Shown here: one piece after another, positions 36,238 to 47,159 of the stretch | How positions within the stretch are numbered: the first letter of the stretch is position 1 | Layout of the letters: each line of letters opens with the position of its first letter | Assembly (NCBI RefSeq): GCF_001677885.1 | Contig: NZ_LOCQ01000056.1 | Location: forward strand, 62,001 to 126,000 | Length of the DNA stretch: 64,000 nucleotides | Direction: 5' to 3' | Source: Janthinobacterium psychrotolerans | GTDB taxonomy: Bacteria > Pseudomonadota > Gammaproteobacteria > Burkholderiales > Burkholderiaceae_D | The notes under the pieces: generated by a model | What the model was told of the DNA's origin: nothing | Seen by the model: the letters and a program-made list of their open reading frames with translations, nothing else | Database searches by the model: none | Translations under genes and position numbers: made by a program

Positions 36238-37938
36238 ATGGCAACACCATCCGGCTCGGCCGACGTGCGGAAATTCGCGGCCAAAGGGGCGCCGATGACC
36301 AAGGAGGAACGCAAGGTCATCTTCGCTTCCTCGCTCGGCACCGTCTTTGAATGGTACGACTTTTATCTGTACGGCTCGCTCGCATCGATCATCGCCAAGC
36401 AGTTCTTTATCGGCGACCCCACCACCACCTTCATTTTCGCGCTGCTGGCGTTTGCCGCCGGCTTTATCGTGCGCCCGTTCGGCGCGCTGGTATTCGGCCG
36501 CCTGGGCGACATGATCGGCCGTAAATACACCTTCCTGATCACCATCCTGATCATGGGCGGCTCGACCTTTATCGTCGGCCTGCTGCCCGGCCACGCGGCG
36601 ATCGGCATCGCGGCGCCGATCATCCTGGTGATCCTGCGCATCCTGCAGGGCCTGGCCTTGGGCGGCGAATACGGCGGCGCGGCCACCTATGTGGCCGAAC
36701 ACGCTCCCGAAGGCAAGCGCGGCGCCTTCACGGCCTGGATCCAGACCACGGCGACCCTGGGCTTCTTCCTGTCGCTGATGGTCATCCTGGGCACCCGCCT
36801 GGCGACCGGCGAGGCGGAATTCGAAGCCTGGGGCTGGCGCGTGCCGTTCCTGGTGTCGGTGGTGCTGCTCGGTATTTCCGTGTGGATCCGCCTGGCCATG
36901 AATGAATCACCGGCGTTTGCCAAGATGAAAGCCGAAGGCAAGACCTCGAAAGCCCCGCTGACCGAAGCGTTCGGCCAGTGGCGCAACCTGAAGATCGTGA
37001 TCCTGGCGCTGATCGGCCTGACCGCCGGCCAGGCCGTGGTGTGGTACACGGGCCAGTTCTACGCCCTGTTCTTCATGATCCAGACCTTGAAAGTGGACCT
37101 GGCCACGGCGAACATCCTGATCGCCATCGCCCTGCTGCTCGGTACGCCATTTTTCCTGTTCTTCGGCAGCCTGTCGGACCGCATCGGCCGCAAGTACATC
37201 ATCCTCGGCGGTTGCCTGATCGCCGCCGCCACCTACTTCCCGCTGTTCAATGGCCTGACCCACTTTGCCAATCCGCAGCTGGAAACCGCACTGAAGAATT
37301 CGCCCGTGGTGGTGGTGGCCGATCCGGCATCGTGCCACTTCCAGTTCAACCTGACCGGCACCAAGAAGTTCCCTTCCTCGTGCGACATCGCCACCGGCTT
37401 CCTGTCGAACAGTTCGGTGAACTACACCAGGCAAGACGCACCGGCAGGCGCCATCGCCAAGGTGCGCATCGGCGCCAGGGAATTCACCTCGTTTAACGCC
37501 GTCATGACGGCCGACGGCCTGAACTTCGACGCCGACAGCAAGGCGAAAGAAGCGGCGTTCAAGAAAGAAATCGGCGCCGGCATCAAGGAAGCGGGCTACC
37601 CGGCCAAGGCCGACCCGGACCGCATCAACAAGCCGATGGTGGTGCTGCTGCTGTTTATCCTGGTGCTGTACGTGACCATGGTGTACGGCCCGATCGCCGC
37701 CATGCTGGTGGAAATGTTCCCGACGCGCATACGCTATACCTCGATGTCGCTGCCCTACCATATCGGCAATGGCTGGTTCGGCGGCCTGCTGCCCACCACC
37801 GCGTTTGCGCTGGTGGCCTTCAAGGGCGACATCTATTATGGCCTGTGGTATCCGATCGTCGTGGCCCTGGCCACAGTGGTGATCGGCATCCTGTTCGTGC
37901 GTGAAACCAAGGACAACAATATCTACGCCGACGACTGA
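36238..37938 (+). CDS. MHS-family major facilitator transporter with a large extra loop
   Basis: 566 aa, longer than the usual 420-450. The core matches the metabolite:H+ symporter family: GTVFEWYDFYLYGSLA, RPFGALVFGRLGDMIGRKYTF, LQGLALGGEYGGAATY, SDRIGRKY. Between two late membrane segments (about residues 345-465) is a hydrophilic domain with two Cys, C366 and C382, likely periplasmic and possibly disulfide-bonded. Substrates in this family are organic acids or betaines. A CTAGGGAG motif precedes the start. A strong terminator follows. Confidence 0.9.
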   Translation: MATPSGSADVRKFAAKGAPMTKEERKVIFASSLGTVFEWYDFYLYGSLASIIAKQFFIGDPTTTFIFALLAFAAGFIVRPFGALVFGRLGDMIGRKYTFLITILIMGGSTFIVGLLPGHAAIGIAAPIILVILRILQGLALGGEYGGAATYVAEHAPEGKRGAFTAWIQTTATLGFFLSLMVILGTRLATGEAEFEAWGWRVPFLVSVVLLGISVWIRLAMNESPAFAKMKAEGKTSKAPLTEAFGQWRNLKIVILALIGLTAGQAVVWYTGQFYALFFMIQTLKVDLATANILIAIALLLGTPFFLFFGSLSDRIGRKYIILGGCLIAAATYFPLFNGLTHFANPQLETALKNSPVVVVADPASCHFQFNLTGTKKFPSSCDIATGFLSNSSVNYTRQDAPAGAIAKVRIGAREFTSFNAVMTADGLNFDADSKAKEAAFKKEIGAGIKEAGYPAKADPDRINKPMVVLLLFILVLYVTMVYGPIAAMLVEMFPTRIRYTSMSLPYHIGNGWFGGLLPTTAFALVAFKGDIYYGLWYPIVVALATVVIGILFVRETKDNNIYADD

Positions 37939-37980
37939 TACACCATCCGCACCGGCCAGCGCGCCGGTGCATCGCCATGA

Positions 37981-38017
37981 AAAACGCCGCCGGAAGTCAC
38001 TCCCGGCGGCGTTTTTT
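37981..38017. terminator. Bidirectional intrinsic terminator
   Basis: A 13-bp stem AAAACGCCGCCGG / CCGGCGGCGTTTT with a 9-base loop and T6 on the plus strand, A-run on the left. It sits between the convergent transporter and small lipoprotein genes and can end both. Confidence 0.92.
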
Positions 38018-38032
38018 CATGCGTGAGCCCGA

Positions 38033-38236
38033 TTACTTTTCGCTGGCGCCCTTCTTCAGCTTGTCGCGCTGCTGTACATATTCCTGGTAGCTGGTCTGGT
38101 TGCGCTTGCGGCAGGCGTTACGGTCATCGAAATTATTGAGACTGTTACAGTATTCGCCGATCTTGTCCCGATTCGCATCATACAAAACCTCGCAGCCGGT
38201 GATGGCCAACAAACAGGGAACGATCAGATATTTCAT
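38033..38236 (-). CDS. Small putative lipoprotein
   Basis: 67 aa from ATG 38236 with GAGAG ahead. The N-terminus MKYLIVPCLLAITGC ends in a lipobox-like AITG-C, so the mature protein would be an acylated peptide of about 53 residues. Two more Cys (EYC, NAC) could form a disulfide, and the C-terminus is Lys-rich. No known family recognised. It converges on the shared terminator at 37981. Confidence 0.7.
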   Translation of the reverse strand: MKYLIVPCLLAITGCEVLYDANRDKIGEYCNSLNNFDDRNACRKRNQTSYQEYVQQRDKLKKGASEK

Positions 38237-38421
38237 TGCATCTCTCATGGCATAGTGGTGTGAACTGCGAAAGGACGGCACGGCCAAGAACGCTTGACGG
38301 CTTATCTTAACGCGATCCCGGCGCGAAGTACAAGCGCTCGGTTTTACTTTTTGGAAAGATGTGACAGCCAGCTTGTGCTGGCGCATGCTACAGTCCGCCT
38401 TTTCAACCGCCAGCACATCGC

Positions 38422-39201
38422 ATGACCGCCACCCCACGCACCATTCCCCCCGCTCCGCGCGGCCCATTCCAGCCAGCCTATCTTGGCCTGATCGATGACC
38501 TGCGTGCGGCCTTGCTGGCGCAGGCCGGTGAACTGCTCGACGGCATTTACCTGTACGGCAGCGTGGCGCGCGGCGCGGCCACACAAGGCGTATCGGACCT
38601 CGACGTCACTTTGATCCTGCGCCACCGCCCTTCGCCGCGCGACACCAGCATGCTCGAAGCGCTGCGCCTGGCGCTGGCGGCGCGCCATCCGGAAGTAAGC
38701 AAGATCGATTTCGATATCGGCACGCGCATCGATGCGCTGGCGCCGCGCAACCTGCACAGCTGGGGCTACTGGCTCAAGCACCACTGCCGCTGCATCTGGG
38801 GCAATGACCTGGCGCTGTGCTTTGCGCCGTTCCCGCCGTCGCGCACCATCGCCCTGGCCGTCAATGGCGACGCCGTCGAGGTGCTCGAACGCCAGGCCCG
38901 GGAGATCGAGCAACTGCTGGAACCAGCGCCGGATGCGGCAAAAATCGTGCGCAGGCAGCGAGAAGCGGCGCGCAAACTGCTGCGCGCCACCAGCGTGCTG
39001 CGCGCGGAAAATGAACCGTCGTGGCCGCAAACCCTGGAGCAGCATGCGGCGCTGTTCCTGGGCAGCTATCCGGCGATGCGCGAACAGATCGATTTTTTCA
39101 TGGACCATGCCGGCGCGGGCGGTGAGCCGGACGCGCAATTTCCGGCGCGCCTGCGCGTCTTTGCCGGCTGGCTGCAGTTGCAGTTGCAGGCGCAAAGCTA
39201 G
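38422..39201 (+). CDS. Nucleotidyltransferase-domain protein
   Basis: 259 aa. LYGSVARGAATQGVSDLDVTLIL is the GSx10DxD signature of the polymerase-beta-like (MNT/ANT) fold, with a third carboxylate in KIDFDIG. A helical C-terminal half follows (about 140-259). Proteins like this nucleotidylate antibiotics, proteins or act as toxin-antitoxin partners; no HEPN partner is adjacent, so the target is open. Its TAG stop shares CTAG with the convergent LysR gene. Confidence 0.82.
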   Translation: MTATPRTIPPAPRGPFQPAYLGLIDDLRAALLAQAGELLDGIYLYGSVARGAATQGVSDLDVTLILRHRPSPRDTSMLEALRLALAARHPEVSKIDFDIGTRIDALAPRNLHSWGYWLKHHCRCIWGNDLALCFAPFPPSRTIALAVNGDAVEVLERQAREIEQLLEPAPDAAKIVRRQREAARKLLRATSVLRAENEPSWPQTLEQHAALFLGSYPAMREQIDFFMDHAGAGGEPDAQFPARLRVFAGWLQLQLQAQS

Positions 39202-40097
39202 GCCGGCTCGTTAAGCGCCGGGCAATTTTCCGCAAATTGCGCCAGGTGCTCCAGCAGCACCCGCACGCGCGCCGGCAGGTAGCGGCGCTGGGTCCAGACG
39301 GCGTACACATGGCGCGGCTGCGGCATCCAGCCGGGCAGCACGCGCACCAGGCGGCCGTCGGCCACTTCCTGGCGGCATTGCAGCAGCGGGCACAGCAGCA
39401 CGCCGATGCCCGCTTCCGCCATCTCGACCGCCAGGCGCATTTCGTTCACGCGCAGCCGCGCCTGCGGCTGCAGCACCATCTCGGCGCCATCGCCGGGCCG
39501 GTGCAAGCGCCAGGTGCGCAGCGGCTCGGCGACGATCAGTTCATGCTGTTCCAGCGACGCCAGGTCATGCGGTACGCCGGCGCGCGCCAGGTAGGCGGGT
39601 GCTGCCACCATCACCAGCGCGGCGCTGCCCAGGCGGCGCTGCATCAGCGAGGAATCGTCGAGCGAACCGACGCGGATGGCCAGGTCGGCGCCGCTGCTGA
39701 CCATATCCTGCAGGCGGTTCGACAATTCCAGTTCCAGCCGGATGGCGGGATACCGCTGCATGAAGCTGACCCAGGCGGGCGTCAGGAGGCCACTGGCAAA
39801 ATTGACCGGCGCCAGCACGCGGATTGTGCCGGACACGGCCGACAGGCTGGCGTCGAGCCGGCGCGTGGCCTGGCGCAGCGCATGCACCAGCGGCCGGCAT
39901 TGCTCATAGTATTGCCAGCCCTCGGCCGTCGGCTGCATGCGCCGCGCGCTGCGGTTGAGCAGGCGGTAGCCAAGCTGGCTTTCCAGCTTTTGCAGGCGCC
40001 GCGTGACGGTCGCAGGCGGCAACTCCTCGGCGGCGGCCGCCGCATTCAGGCTGCCCGCCTCCACGATGGCGACAAACAGGGCAAGATCATCGAGCAT
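39198..40097 (-). CDS. LysR-family transcriptional regulator
   Basis: 299 aa. N-terminal winged helix (LFVAIVEAGSLNAAAAAEEL...VTRRLQKLE) then a substrate-binding domain (about 90-290). The central region GTIRVLAPVNFASGLLTP and the DLAIRVG strand place it with the CrgA/AaeR-like branch. It probably controls the divergent gene at 40206 across a 108-base AT-rich gap, as LysR regulators often do (inference). The end overlaps the convergent nucleotidyltransferase gene by 4 bases. Confidence 0.93.
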   Translation of the reverse strand: MLDDLALFVAIVEAGSLNAAAAAEELPPATVTRRLQKLESQLGYRLLNRSARRMQPTAEGWQYYEQCRPLVHALRQATRRLDASLSAVSGTIRVLAPVNFASGLLTPAWVSFMQRYPAIRLELELSNRLQDMVSSGADLAIRVGSLDDSSLMQRRLGSAALVMVAAPAYLARAGVPHDLASLEQHELIVAEPLRTWRLHRPGDGAEMVLQPQARLRVNEMRLAVEMAEAGIGVLLCPLLQCRQEVADGRLVRVLPGWMPQPRHVYAVWTQRRYLPARVRVLLEHLAQFAENCPALNEPA

Positions 40098-40205
40098 CAG
40101 CGTGCATCATTTCATTTGTGGAATTTCAGATTAAAAATATGTGTCTAGTATAGATACTTGCAAGTGTATAAGCTGATTATCTGTACACTTTTTGAAAGAT
40201 TATCC

Positions 40206-40445
40206 ATGTCCGAAGCCCTGCGCCTGCGTTTTGTGTTTGCCGTCATCATGTCGCTACTGATGACCTTGCTGATGAGTGCTTGGGTGACCTGGCTCAATAT
40301 CGGCCTGCAGGCTGACTTCCTGGCGCGCTGGCGCCATGCCTTCCTGGCCGCCTGGCCGGTGGCGTTTTGCGCCGTGATGCTGTTCGCGCCGCGCGTGCAG
40401 GGCATCAGCCGCTACCTGGTGATGCGCTTGAAGCGTCCAGCCTGA
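40206..40445 (+). CDS. DUF2798-family membrane protein
   Basis: 79 aa with two hydrophobic segments (about 9-32 and 43-63). RFVFAVIMSLLMTLLMSAWVTW is the DUF2798 pattern. Inner membrane, function unknown. These small proteins are frequently divergent from LysR regulators, as here. Confidence 0.85.
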   Translation: MSEALRLRFVFAVIMSLLMTLLMSAWVTWLNIGLQADFLARWRHAFLAAWPVAFCAVMLFAPRVQGISRYLVMRLKRPA

Positions 40446-40581
40446 CGGCGCTGACGGCGGTGTGCCAGCGCACGCCGGAAGAAAAAGCACGGCAAATCCG
40501 CTCTGTTCAATGTTTTCACATTCGCATGATGTGCCTATAATGGCTGACGTCCTACCGATCCGTGAACCAAGAAGGAGCTTC

Positions 40582-41418
40582 ATGCAGCATTTATCCGCCG
40601 TCCGCCCCGCGCGCGCCATTTTCCTCGGCAGCGTCGCGCTGTTGCTGTCCGGCTGCTCCATGCTGCCCTCGTCCGCACCCAGGCCGGTCCCGCCCGCCAG
40701 CGCCACCCTGCCCGACGCCACCATCGCCTACACCGTGACCGGACAGGGCGCGCTGCCGGTGGTGTTCCAGTCGGGCCTCGGCGACGGCAAGGATGTGTGG
40801 GACAGCGTGCTGCCGGAAGTGGCGAAAAACCACCGCGTGCTGGCGTACGACCGGCCCGGCTATGGCGCCAGCCAGAAAACCGCCACCCCGCGCGACCCGT
40901 GCACCATCGCAGCCCAGCAGCGCGCGCTGCTGGCGCAAGCGGGCCTCAAACCTCCCTATATCCTGGTCGGCCAAGGCCTGGGCGGCTTGTACCAATATGT
41001 GTACGCCAGGCTGTATCCGCAGGACGTGGCGGGACTGATCCTGCTCGACCCGACCCACCCGCAGCAATGGCAGCGCATGCAGACCGACGCCACCACCTAC
41101 GCCGTGCTGCTCAAAACCCGCCGCAAGCTGATGTTCAACAGCACCGAGACCGCCGAATTCGACGCGCAGTCGCAATGCCTGCAGCATATCGACATGACCA
41201 CGCCGCTGCGCACGCCAGCCATGCTGCTGGTGCGCGACAAGTTCGGCATCGAGGAAATGGGATCCTATGAGACCCTGGTGCGGGCGCAGGAAAAAGACTG
41301 GCAGCGCCTGCTGGGCGCGCCCGCCATCGAGCGCATCACCGGCGCCGGCTACTATATCCAGAAGGACAACCCCGTGATCGTCAATGAGGCGGTGAAGATG
41401 GTGGTGAAGAAGAAATAA
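40582..41418 (+). CDS. Lipoprotein of the alpha/beta-hydrolase fold lacking catalytic residues
   Basis: 278 aa from ATG 40582 with AAGGAG 6 bases ahead. The signal sequence ends in a lipobox LLSG-C (C25). The fold is clear: VFQSGLGDGKDVWDSVLPEV, VLAYDRPGYGASQ, LLDPTHPQQWQ. At the nucleophile elbow the usual GHSLGG reads GQGLGG (Q131, G132), and the C-terminal GHYIQ motif reads GYYIQ (Y257). So both the nucleophilic Ser and the catalytic His are replaced. It is probably a non-enzymatic binder or structural lipoprotein (inference). Confidence 0.85.
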   Translation: MQHLSAVRPARAIFLGSVALLLSGCSMLPSSAPRPVPPASATLPDATIAYTVTGQGALPVVFQSGLGDGKDVWDSVLPEVAKNHRVLAYDRPGYGASQKTATPRDPCTIAAQQRALLAQAGLKPPYILVGQGLGGLYQYVYARLYPQDVAGLILLDPTHPQQWQRMQTDATTYAVLLKTRRKLMFNSTETAEFDAQSQCLQHIDMTTPLRTPAMLLVRDKFGIEEMGSYETLVRAQEKDWQRLLGAPAIERITGAGYYIQKDNPVIVNEAVKMVVKKK

Positions 41419-41422
41419 CGTC

Positions 41423-41462
41423 GGTCGGATTAGCGCGGCTTCGCCGCGCCAAGCCGACCTAC
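41423..41462. repeat. Palindromic repeat, GTCGGATTA family
   Basis: GGTCGG (41423-41428) faces CCGACC (41454-41459), with an inner stem GCGCGGC-TTC-GCCGCGC (41433-41449). It fills the gap between two convergent genes, and the GGTAGG end abuts the TGA stop of the minus-strand gene at 41464. Confidence 0.82.
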
Positions 41463-41463
41463 C

Positions 41464-43551
<2,088 letters not shown>

Positions 43552-44089
43552 TGTCTCTTCCTTGTTGGTGTGGGTGTCCTGGATAGGGCAAGCGGTGAAT
43601 CTTCACTATACCGCATAAAAGAACGCTCGTATTTTTTTGTCCCGGGCGAGCGGTGTCTGCGCCATGGTACAGGATCGTCAACGTCCGTGGCGTGCGCCCA
43701 TGTGAGCAAGCGACTTTTCGGCTATCGGATTAATAGTCGCAATAGTATGACAAATACCATATCCAAAACCGGCGTTTAATAATATGAACGTAGCGCTTTG
43801 ATACGGCCATGCGGCAATAACGACAATTTCACTGCGTTTTAAAGTTGTCGCTTGTTTTTCCATATGGACTGAGGAATAATAAAATTATTGATAAAAATCA
43901 ACACTCTTAACATCGGCTGCCATAGGCAAACCATATTCGAATACATCCGGCATTCAGTGCACACTTTCTCACACATTATCACCACCCATCGCCAACCACT
44001 TAAATGCCGGGCAGATTATCACGCAATGTCACACGCAGCTTAATAACGCTCCCCTCGTATATACGCCGCCTCGAATTGAAGGAACCATT
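43552..44089. other. AT-richer intergenic region ahead of the chemotaxis operon
   Basis: 538 bases without a convincing gene, clearly less GC-rich than the rest, especially 43700-44050. A 61-codon minus-strand frame (43678-43863) has no ribosome site and unusual codons. The right end should hold the promoter for the receptor gene, but I cannot identify a clear sigma-28 or sigma-70 pair. AAGGAA precedes the receptor start. Confidence 0.7.
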
Positions 44090-45787
44090 ATGGACGCAGC
44101 CAGCCATGTCAGCCATTCCCAGGATCTGGACTTACAAGCGATCAACACTGCCATCCACCGTGTGCAGGCGGTGATCGAGTTCGAGCTCGACGGTACTATC
44201 CTGCACGCCAACGACAATTTCCTCAAGGTCGTCGGCTATGCCCTGGACCAGGTACAGGGTAAGCACCACGCCATGCTGTGCGATGCCGAGTATGTGAAAA
44301 CGCCGCAGTACCGCCAATTCTGGGCCAGGCTGGCGCGCGGCGAATTCGACCAGGGCGACTACAAGCGCATCGCCAGGGATGGCCACGAAGTATGGATCAG
44401 CGCGTCCTACAACCCGATATTCGACGCCGATGGCAAGCCCTATAAAGTCATCAAGTTCGCCAACGACGTCACCGCCGTCAAGATGCGCAACGCCGAATAC
44501 GAAGGCAAGGTCAGCGCCATCGCCAAGGCGCAGGCGGCAGTGGAATTCGACATGCATGGCAATGTCATCGATGCCAATGCCAATTTCCTCGACGTGATGG
44601 GGTATGAGCTGGCCGATATCAAGGGCGAACACCACCGCGTGTTTTGCGAAGCCGATTATGCCAATAGCCTCGACTATAAAAAGTTCTGGCAAAAACTCAA
44701 CCGCGGCGAATTCGACAGCGGCCGCTACAAACGGATAGGCAACAACGGCAAGGTGGTATGGATACAGGCCACCTACAATCCCATCCTCGACCTCAACGGC
44801 AAGCCGTACAAGGTGGTGAAATATGCCACCGACATCACCGAGCAGATCAGGCTGGAAACGAGCATCCACGACAAATCGGACGATGAAAGCCGCAAGGTCA
44901 AGGTCCTGCTTGAATCGGTGGCGCGCGCGGCGCAAGGCGACCTGACCTGCACCATCGTGCAGGAAGGCTCTGAGCCGATCGACCTGCTGGCCGGCGGCAT
45001 CGGCAAGATGATCGTCGACCTGCGCGGCGTGATCGCCAATGTGGTGGCGGCCGCCGGCGGCTTTGCCGACTCCTCGCATGCGATTGCCGAGCGCGCCACC
45101 GGCGTGGCGGTCGGCACCCAGGCGCTGGGCGCCACCGTCGAACAGATGAACGCCTCGATCGACGGCCTGACCTTTTCCATCAACTCCATCGCCGAGAACG
45201 TTTCCAGCGCCGACTACCTGGCCCGCGCCACGCAGCAGGAAGCCGAAGCGGGCGCGCGCGCCGTGGCCAAGTCGATCGAAGCGATGGACCTGATCAACCG
45301 TTCCTCGGAAGACATCGGTGAAATCGTCAAGGTGATCAGCGAGATCGCCAACCAGACCAATATGCTGGCCTTCAATGCGGCCATCGAGGCGGCCCGCGCC
45401 GGCGAGCACGGCCTGGGCTTTTCGGTGGTGGCCGACGAGGTACGCAAGCTGGCCGAGCGTTCCTCGCAGGCCACCAAGGAAATCTCCAAGCTGATCAACG
45501 AGTCGGTCAAGCGCGTGACCACCGGCAGCGAGATCTCGCGCCAGGCCAGCGACGCCTTCGACAAGATCGTCTCGGGCGTAGGCAAGACCACGCTGGCCAT
45601 TTCCGATATTTCCAAGGCCGCCAACGAACAGCTGCTGACGGCGCGCGAAGTGTCGACCGCGATTCAGTATATTGCCGAGGAAACGGAAAAGTCGGCCGCC
45701 AATGTCGACAGCATCGCCCGCTCGACCGACGCGCTGAACGACCGAGCTGGCAGCCTGAACCAGACCGTCTCCGGTTTCGTGGTCTAG
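44090..45787 (+). CDS. Soluble PAS-PAS methyl-accepting chemotaxis protein (BdlA-like)
   Basis: 565 aa with no transmembrane segment. Two PAS domains (about 20-130 and 140-255) share the phrase FWxxLxRGEFDxGxYKRI, so they arose by duplication. The signalling domain (about 290-565) contains the tip [20 protein letters not shown] and [15 protein letters not shown]. It would sense a cytoplasmic or redox signal through PAS cofactors and drive CheA. The layout is like P. aeruginosa BdlA. It lacks an NWETF-type C-terminal tether. It heads the operon with cheR, cheD and a triple CheW. Confidence 0.93.
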   Translation: MDAASHVSHSQDLDLQAINTAIHRVQAVIEFELDGTILHANDNFLKVVGYALDQVQGKHHAMLCDAEYVKTPQYRQFWARLARGEFDQGDYKRIARDGHEVWISASYNPIFDADGKPYKVIKFANDVTAVKMRNAEYEGKVSAIAKAQAAVEFDMHGNVIDANANFLDVMGYELADIKGEHHRVFCEADYANSLDYKKFWQKLNRGEFDSGRYKRIGNNGKVVWIQATYNPILDLNGKPYKVVKYATDITEQIRLETSIHDKSDDESRKVKVLLESVARAAQGDLTCTIVQEGSEPIDLLAGGIGKMIVDLRGVIANVVAAAGGFADSSHAIAERATGVAVGTQALGATVEQMNASIDGLTFSINSIAENVSSADYLARATQQEAEAGARAVAKSIEAMDLINRSSEDIGEIVKVISEIANQTNMLAFNAAIEAARAGEHGLGFSVVADEVRKLAERSSQATKEISKLINESVKRVTTGSEISRQASDAFDKIVSGVGKTTLAISDISKAANEQLLTAREVSTAIQYIAEETEKSAANVDSIARSTDALNDRAGSLNQTVSGFVV

Positions 45788-45800
45788 GACCAGCATCGCA

Positions 45801-46625
45801 ATGAACCACGCCGCCACCCTGACGCCGGAAGTCCTCACCAGCCTGATCGCCATGGTGCGCGAGCATACGGGCATCGCCATGACGCCGCGCAAGAGCATTT
45901 TGCTCGAGCGGCGCTTGCAGCCGCGGCTGCAGGCGCTGTCCTTGCACAGCTACCAGGCCTACCTGGACAAGGTGGCCAGCGACCGCGAGGAAGTGGTCCA
46001 TTTCATCGACCTGGTGACCACCAACGACACGCTGTTTTTCCGCACGCCGCAAATCTGGGCGTATTTTGAAGAGCGCTACCTGCCCGACTGGGCGCGCCGG
46101 CATCCCGGTGGCTGCCTGAAGGTCTGGTCGGCGGCGGCCGCCAGCGGCGAAGAGCTGTATTCGATCGCCATGGCCTGCGAGCAGTTCAAGGCCCGGCACC
46201 CGTCTTTTCGCTACCAGATCCTGGCCAGCGACATTTCTCAGCAGATATTGAACGCGGCGCGCACCGGCCAGTACAGCGGCCGCTCGGTCGAACGCATCCG
46301 CCTGTCGCACCCGGAATTGCTGCGCAAATATTTCACGGCCTCGCCGTATGGCGTGCAAGTAAATGACGAATTGCGCCAGCACGTCAGCTTTGCGCTGCAC
46401 AACCTGCTCGAACCCCTGCAACCGCAGCAGCAGTTCGACGTGGTGTTCCTGCGCAATGTGCTGATTTATTTCGATGCCGAGCACCAGGAAACAGTGCTGC
46501 GGCAGGCGCGGCACAGCCTGAAGGACGATGGCCGCCTGATCCTGGGCGAATCGGAAACCATCGCCCGCCTCGGTACCGGCTATGAATTTGAGTTTCCCAT
46601 GATTTACAAGACAGGCGAGGCCTAG
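45801..46625 (+). CDS. cheR: Chemotaxis methyltransferase CheR
   Basis: 274 aa, 13 bases after the receptor. N-terminal helical domain (LLERRLQPRLQAL, VTTNDTLFFRTPQIW) and a SAM domain with KVWSAAAASGEELYSIAM, ILASDISQQIL, NVLIYFDAE. The usual CSTGEEPYS reads AASGEELYS, but the key Gly and Glu remain. It methylates receptor glutamates. The stop is directly followed by the cheD ATG. Confidence 0.94.
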   Translation: MNHAATLTPEVLTSLIAMVREHTGIAMTPRKSILLERRLQPRLQALSLHSYQAYLDKVASDREEVVHFIDLVTTNDTLFFRTPQIWAYFEERYLPDWARRHPGGCLKVWSAAAASGEELYSIAMACEQFKARHPSFRYQILASDISQQILNAARTGQYSGRSVERIRLSHPELLRKYFTASPYGVQVNDELRQHVSFALHNLLEPLQPQQQFDVVFLRNVLIYFDAEHQETVLRQARHSLKDDGRLILGESETIARLGTGYEFEFPMIYKTGEA

Positions 46626-47159
46626 ATGACGATCGCAATCGACACACCGCGCAAGCAGGTCGGCATGGGCCAGCTGAGCGTGGGCGCGCATGACGACCAG
46701 TTGCAGGCCCTGCTCGGCTCCTGCATCGGCATCGGCTTGCTGTGGAAAAAGGGTGGCCGCTGCGGCCTGGCCCATTGCTTGCTGCCGGAAGCGCCGACGC
46801 TCGATGGCAGCCTGGGCGCGCGCTATGTGAACCAGGCCGTGCCCTCCTTGCTGCGCCTGATGGGCGTGCGCCTGGCCGACTATGCCGACATCGACGTGGT
46901 GCTGGCCGGTGGCGCCAGCATGTTTGGCGGACGCAATACGCGCCTGCAGGTCGGCCGGCAGAACGTCGAGGCGGCGCAAAAATACCTGGAACGCTGCGGC
47001 CTGCACGTCGGTTTTTGCGCGCTGGGCGGCTGCCACGGACGCCAGTTGCTGATCGACTGCGCCGACCAGAGCTATGCGGTGACCGAGGTGGCCGTGTCGG
47101 CGCAGCGGCCGGGCCGGGCCAGCAATCCTTATGCGGGAGCCATCCATGGACATGCATGA
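46626..47159 (+). CDS. cheD: Chemoreceptor glutamine deamidase CheD
   Basis: 177 aa. The catalytic Cys lies in LGSCIGIGL and His in GLAHCLLP, with the ARYVNQAVP helix and GGASMFGG of the family. CheD deamidates receptor Gln to Glu and may interact with CheC, absent here. It begins on the base after cheR and overlaps the next gene by 14 bases. Confidence 0.93.
   Translation: MTIAIDTPRKQVGMGQLSVGAHDDQLQALLGSCIGIGLLWKKGGRCGLAHCLLPEAPTLDGSLGARYVNQAVPSLLRLMGVRLADYADIDVVLAGGASMFGGRNTRLQVGRQNVEAAQKYLERCGLHVGFCALGGCHGRQLLIDCADQSYAVTEVAVSAQRPGRASNPYAGAIHGHA

Noticed and set aside
43678-43863. A 61-codon minus-strand frame beginning ATG in the AT-rich gap
   Set aside because: No ribosome binding site, many A/T-ending codons unlike every neighbour, and no recognisable family. 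It may still be a foreign remnant, so it is mentioned under the intergenic entry.
43900-44089. A sigma-28 flagellar promoter before the receptor gene
   Set aside because: No TAAA followed at 15 bases by GCCGATAA was found; only loose partial matches are present.
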